Of a stretch of DNA of 8,665 nt, positions 6,796 through 8,665 are shown piece after piece; the stretch's first letter is position 1; every line of letters begins with the position of its first letter. Where the stretch lies: positions 1 to 8,665 of the forward strand of contig CADBLV010000038.1 in the NCBI GenBank assembly GCA_902795555.1, in the 5' to 3' direction. Below the pieces are notes generated by a model. The model was not told the origin of the DNA and searched no databases. It was given only the letters and a program-made list of their open reading frames with translations. This DNA comes from an uncultured Eubacteriales bacterium (GTDB lineage: Bacteria; Bacillota_A; Clostridia; Christensenellales; Aristaeellaceae). Position numbers and translations under genes: made by a program.

Positions 6796-8397
6796 TCAGC
6801 GAGCGTTGTAGCGGTCGAGAGCGGCCTGCTGGATCGCGATGGCTTCGTCGATATCCTGGCTCTTGATCTGATCCACAAACGCATCGAAGTTGTCCAGAGA
6901 TTCCTGACCTGTAATGAACTTATAGGTCATCTCTGTGCGATAGGTGTTGATGTCGGTCATAATGCGCGCCAACTCGGAAGATTCCTCGGCGGTGGGCGTG
7001 ATCAGCGGCATGAACCAGTCATGTCCGTCCTTGCCCCACTCGTCGATGCACTGCCAGACTTCGGGCTGCATTTCGTAAGCGGTGGAGTCGCGGAGGTAGC
7101 CCCAGTTGTGGAGCTTGAAGCGCGGATACACGGTCCAGAAGTCCTTGTCATCACCGCGTTCGATGATACCGGTTTCTTCATAGATCCATTCCAGCTTTTC
7201 TCTGCCGTCGCCGGCATCAACCCACTTGTAGCTCACGCCTTCCGGACCATAGGAGCAGAGGTCGCCGCCGAACTGGCTGTACCAGAAGTCCTTCCAGCGA
7301 ACCACGGTCTCCTCGATGCCTTCCTTGACCGCGCGGGTGGTCAGCACATCATAGTCTGTCCGCACGATGAAGTCGGTCTGGCGCAGATGGGTCTGCTGTC
7401 CTTCGTAGGAAATGGGCATTCCGACAGCCAGCAGCTTGTAGTCGGGATTGTTGTTCATACCGGTGACCTTCGCCTGGCCGATTTCGCCGTAAGCGGAACC
7501 GAAGGCGCCGTAGGTCCCGTCAGCCATCTTGGCCTGATAGTCCGCGTCCGTCAGGGTCGCGAAATCGGGATCCAGGATGCCTTCCTCATACCACTTGTGC
7601 AGCAGCGTCAGGAAATCTTTGTATCCGGGCTCGATGGGGCCGTACGCAGCAGTTTTGCCGTCCTTGGCGATCCACTCATAAGCGGAATCGTAGGAAGCGG
7701 CGAACTGATAGTTGGTCCCCACGCCGTACCACTGCGGAATGTTGCAGCCCAGGAGCGTGCCGAATTTCTCTTTGAAGACATGCAGCATGTTATCCCAGTC
7801 TTCGATCGTCTTCGGGGGCTCCAGGCCGGCTTTCTCCAGCAGATCCTGCCGGACCCACAGGCCGGACCAGGGGCTGGAAGGAACGTAGTCCAGCATGTAC
7901 CAGGCGATCATGGCGCCGGAATCCTGCTTTGCATCGCGGCCGATCTCGGGATAGGTCTCATGCAGATACTTCAGGTTGGGCGTCCAGCCCTGCTCGAAAT
8001 AGGGAGCATAGTCCATGTAAACGCCGTCTTCCACCGCGGTCTCGATACCGCCGGCATAGGCGGGCGGCGTGGAGAACATGTGGGGCAGGTCGTTGGAGGC
8101 CACACGGAGATTGAAGTTATCGGTTTCAGAACCAACGGGCGGATATACCCAGTTGATTTTGACCCCGGTCACCTCTTCCATCTTCTTGAACGTCTCGCAG
8201 TCGGCGAGCGTGTCCATGATCGTGGAAGAGAAGCCGCGCCATACGTCGATGGTGACACCCTCGGTTGTGATGGGCAGCTCGGTCAGGTCGGCGCCAAAAT
8301 GCTGCCGATAGATGGTTCCCAGTTCTTCCGCAGAGGCGAAAGAGGCCACCATCATCAGAGCCAGCACGAGGCACAGGATTTTCGCGATCTTCTTCAT
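6796..8397 (-). CDS. Extracellular sugar-binding protein of an LplA/YtcQ-like ABC importer
   Basis: This 533-residue protein would capture the oligosaccharide outside the membrane and deliver it to the two permeases. It begins with a signal peptide: charged MKK, hydrophobic core at about 5-20, and an A-S-A-E-E cleavage site near residue 23. The mature part shows features of family 1-like binding proteins: VTIDVWRG, the FKKMEEVTGVKINW segment (70-83), WVRQDLLEKAGLEPPKTIEDW (181-201), which is the usual 'run by a bound ligand' region, and a C-terminus with KFITGQESLDNFDAF and an ALDRYNAR end typical of LplA/YtcQ proteins. Cys9 sits inside the hydrophobic core without a lipobox, so the protein does not look like a lipoprotein, which is unusual for a Gram-positive binding protein. 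A GAGGAGGGG site (8407-8415) lies 9-11 bases before the ATG. The gene is first in the operon, under a consensus promoter, and is followed by a leaky terminator. The sugar bound is unknown. Confidence 0.93.
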   Translation of the reverse strand: MKKIAKILCLVLALMMVASFASAEELGTIYRQHFGADLTELPITTEGVTIDVWRGFSSTIMDTLADCETFKKMEEVTGVKINWVYPPVGSETDNFNLRVASNDLPHMFSTPPAYAGGIETAVEDGVYMDYAPYFEQGWTPNLKYLHETYPEIGRDAKQDSGAMIAWYMLDYVPSSPWSGLWVRQDLLEKAGLEPPKTIEDWDNMLHVFKEKFGTLLGCNIPQWYGVGTNYQFAASYDSAYEWIAKDGKTAAYGPIEPGYKDFLTLLHKWYEEGILDPDFATLTDADYQAKMADGTYGAFGSAYGEIGQAKVTGMNNNPDYKLLAVGMPISYEGQQTHLRQTDFIVRTDYDVLTTRAVKEGIEETVVRWKDFWYSQFGGDLCSYGPEGVSYKWVDAGDGREKLEWIYEETGIIERGDDKDFWTVYPRFKLHNWGYLRDSTAYEMQPEVWQCIDEWGKDGHDWFMPLITPTAEESSELARIMTDINTYRTEMTYKFITGQESLDNFDAFVDQIKSQDIDEAIAIQQAALDRYNAR

Positions 8398-8460
8398 GAA
8401 ACAGATCCCCTCCTCAAATAAGATGTTGATTGTCCGCCGGAACAGAAAACGAAACAGAAA

Positions 8461-8479
8461 CAGACAGGCGGCTTGTCTG
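8461..8479 (-). promoter_or_regulatory. Small hairpin in the operon 5' leader
   Basis: CAGACA (8461-8466) and TGTCTG (8474-8479) form a perfect 6-base-pair stem with a 7-base loop. It lies about 45 bases into the predicted leader. On the minus strand it is followed by the pyrimidine-rich stretch TTTCTGTTTCGTTTTC. The loop sequence CCGCC could alternatively pair with GGCGG at 8436-8440 on the minus transcript. It may be a weak pausing or attenuation element. No known riboswitch was recognised in this leader. Confidence 0.35.
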
Positions 8480-8531
8480 CAATTCCCTGAACCGTTATGA
8501 GAGGAAAAAACATCCCAAAAGTACCGAAAGA

Positions 8532-8561
8532 ATTATACAACACGTTCCTTTTCGTTGTCAA
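8532..8561 (-). promoter_or_regulatory. Consensus sigma-A promoter of the sugar operon
   Basis: On the minus strand a perfect TTGACA (8556-8561) and a perfect TATAAT (8532-8537) are separated by 18 bases. The start of transcription would be near 8525, which leaves a leader of about 128 bases before the binding-protein ATG. Short inverted arms ACAAC/GTTGT (8537-8541 and 8554-8558) lie across the spacer and both box edges and could be an operator, but they are only 5 bases long. Such a strong promoter fits the high expression usual for binding proteins and suggests that a repressor or leader element holds it in check. Confidence 0.85.
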
Positions 8562-8585
8562 TATCCAATTCGGACCGTTTTTCTA

Positions 8586-8665
8586 CTACTTTTCTCCGTT
8601 TTCGCGTGAATCGCCGAAGCGCTCCAGCGCCTCCCGAAGTCCTTCCACCTGATCCTTCTTGACCA
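8586..8665 (-). CDS. C-terminal end of an unidentified protein, cut by the window edge
   Basis: The minus-strand frame entering from the right edge reads 25 codons, a charged and probably helical tail (KKDQVEGLREALERFG followed by a polar end). It then stops at two consecutive TAG codons (8586-8588 and 8583-8585). The amino-acid composition and the double stop suggest a real gene end. The operon promoter begins 21 bases after the second stop, and no terminator lies between them, so read-through into the operon is possible. Too little is visible to name the protein. A regulator of the operon would be a natural neighbour, but nothing here shows that. Confidence 0.55.
   Translation of the reverse strand, partial: VKKDQVEGLREALERFGDSRENGEK

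Noticed and set aside
7021..8421. A 466-codon open frame on the plus strand
   Set aside because: It is antisense to the binding-protein gene, crosses that gene's start and ribosome binding site, and shows no family motif.
8547..8560. A catabolite-repression (cre) site overlapping the -35 box
   Set aside because: The TGACAACG start fits, but the second half does not match the cre consensus at three defined positions.

Overview
The window looks like chromosomal DNA from a carbohydrate-fermenting, moderately GC-rich member of the Bacillota, Clostridia type. The reasons are strong purine-rich Shine-Dalgarno sites, consensus sigma-A promoters, binding-protein and permease genes of the LplABC/YtcQP kind found in gut and rumen clostridia, and a copper-amine-oxidase-N-like stalk domain, which is typical of Firmicutes. 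A Christensenellales or Lachnospiraceae-like gut bacterium is a reasonable guess, but the sequence alone does not settle it.

Layout. Left (1-1549, + strand): a promoter, a leader with a small GC-rich hairpin, and one gene for an alpha/beta-hydrolase esterase (PHB-depolymerase/feruloyl-esterase-like) joined to a C-terminal stalk-like domain. Middle and right (1726-8397, - strand, read right to left): a sugar-uptake and degradation operon. Its order is an extracellular solute-binding protein, a gap of about 250 bases rich in hairpins, two CUT1-type ABC permeases, and a glycoside hydrolase family 2 enzyme. A strong intrinsic terminator (1682-1705) sits between the two convergent units. A textbook sigma-A promoter (8532-8561) drives the operon. 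The extreme right edge carries the last 25 codons of another minus-strand gene.

How the genes work together (inference). The binding protein captures an oligosaccharide outside the membrane and the two permeases import it. They would be powered by an ATPase encoded elsewhere, since none is present here. The GH2 enzyme, which has no signal peptide, cleaves a beta-linked sugar in the cytoplasm. The esterase also lacks a signal peptide and could remove acyl or feruloyl groups from the imported sugar, but its link to the operon rests only on adjacency and convergent orientation.

The most unusual points are these. The first permease carries about 190 extra N-terminal residues with four predicted membrane segments ahead of a complete LplB-type domain. 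The binding protein has a type I signal peptide with no lipobox. The esterase-stalk fusion lacks an export signal. Three separate inverted-repeat structures lie between the binding-protein gene and the permeases. I saw no CRISPR array, insertion sequence, tRNA or rRNA gene, or phage gene. I did not find a clearly new defence or mobile system.
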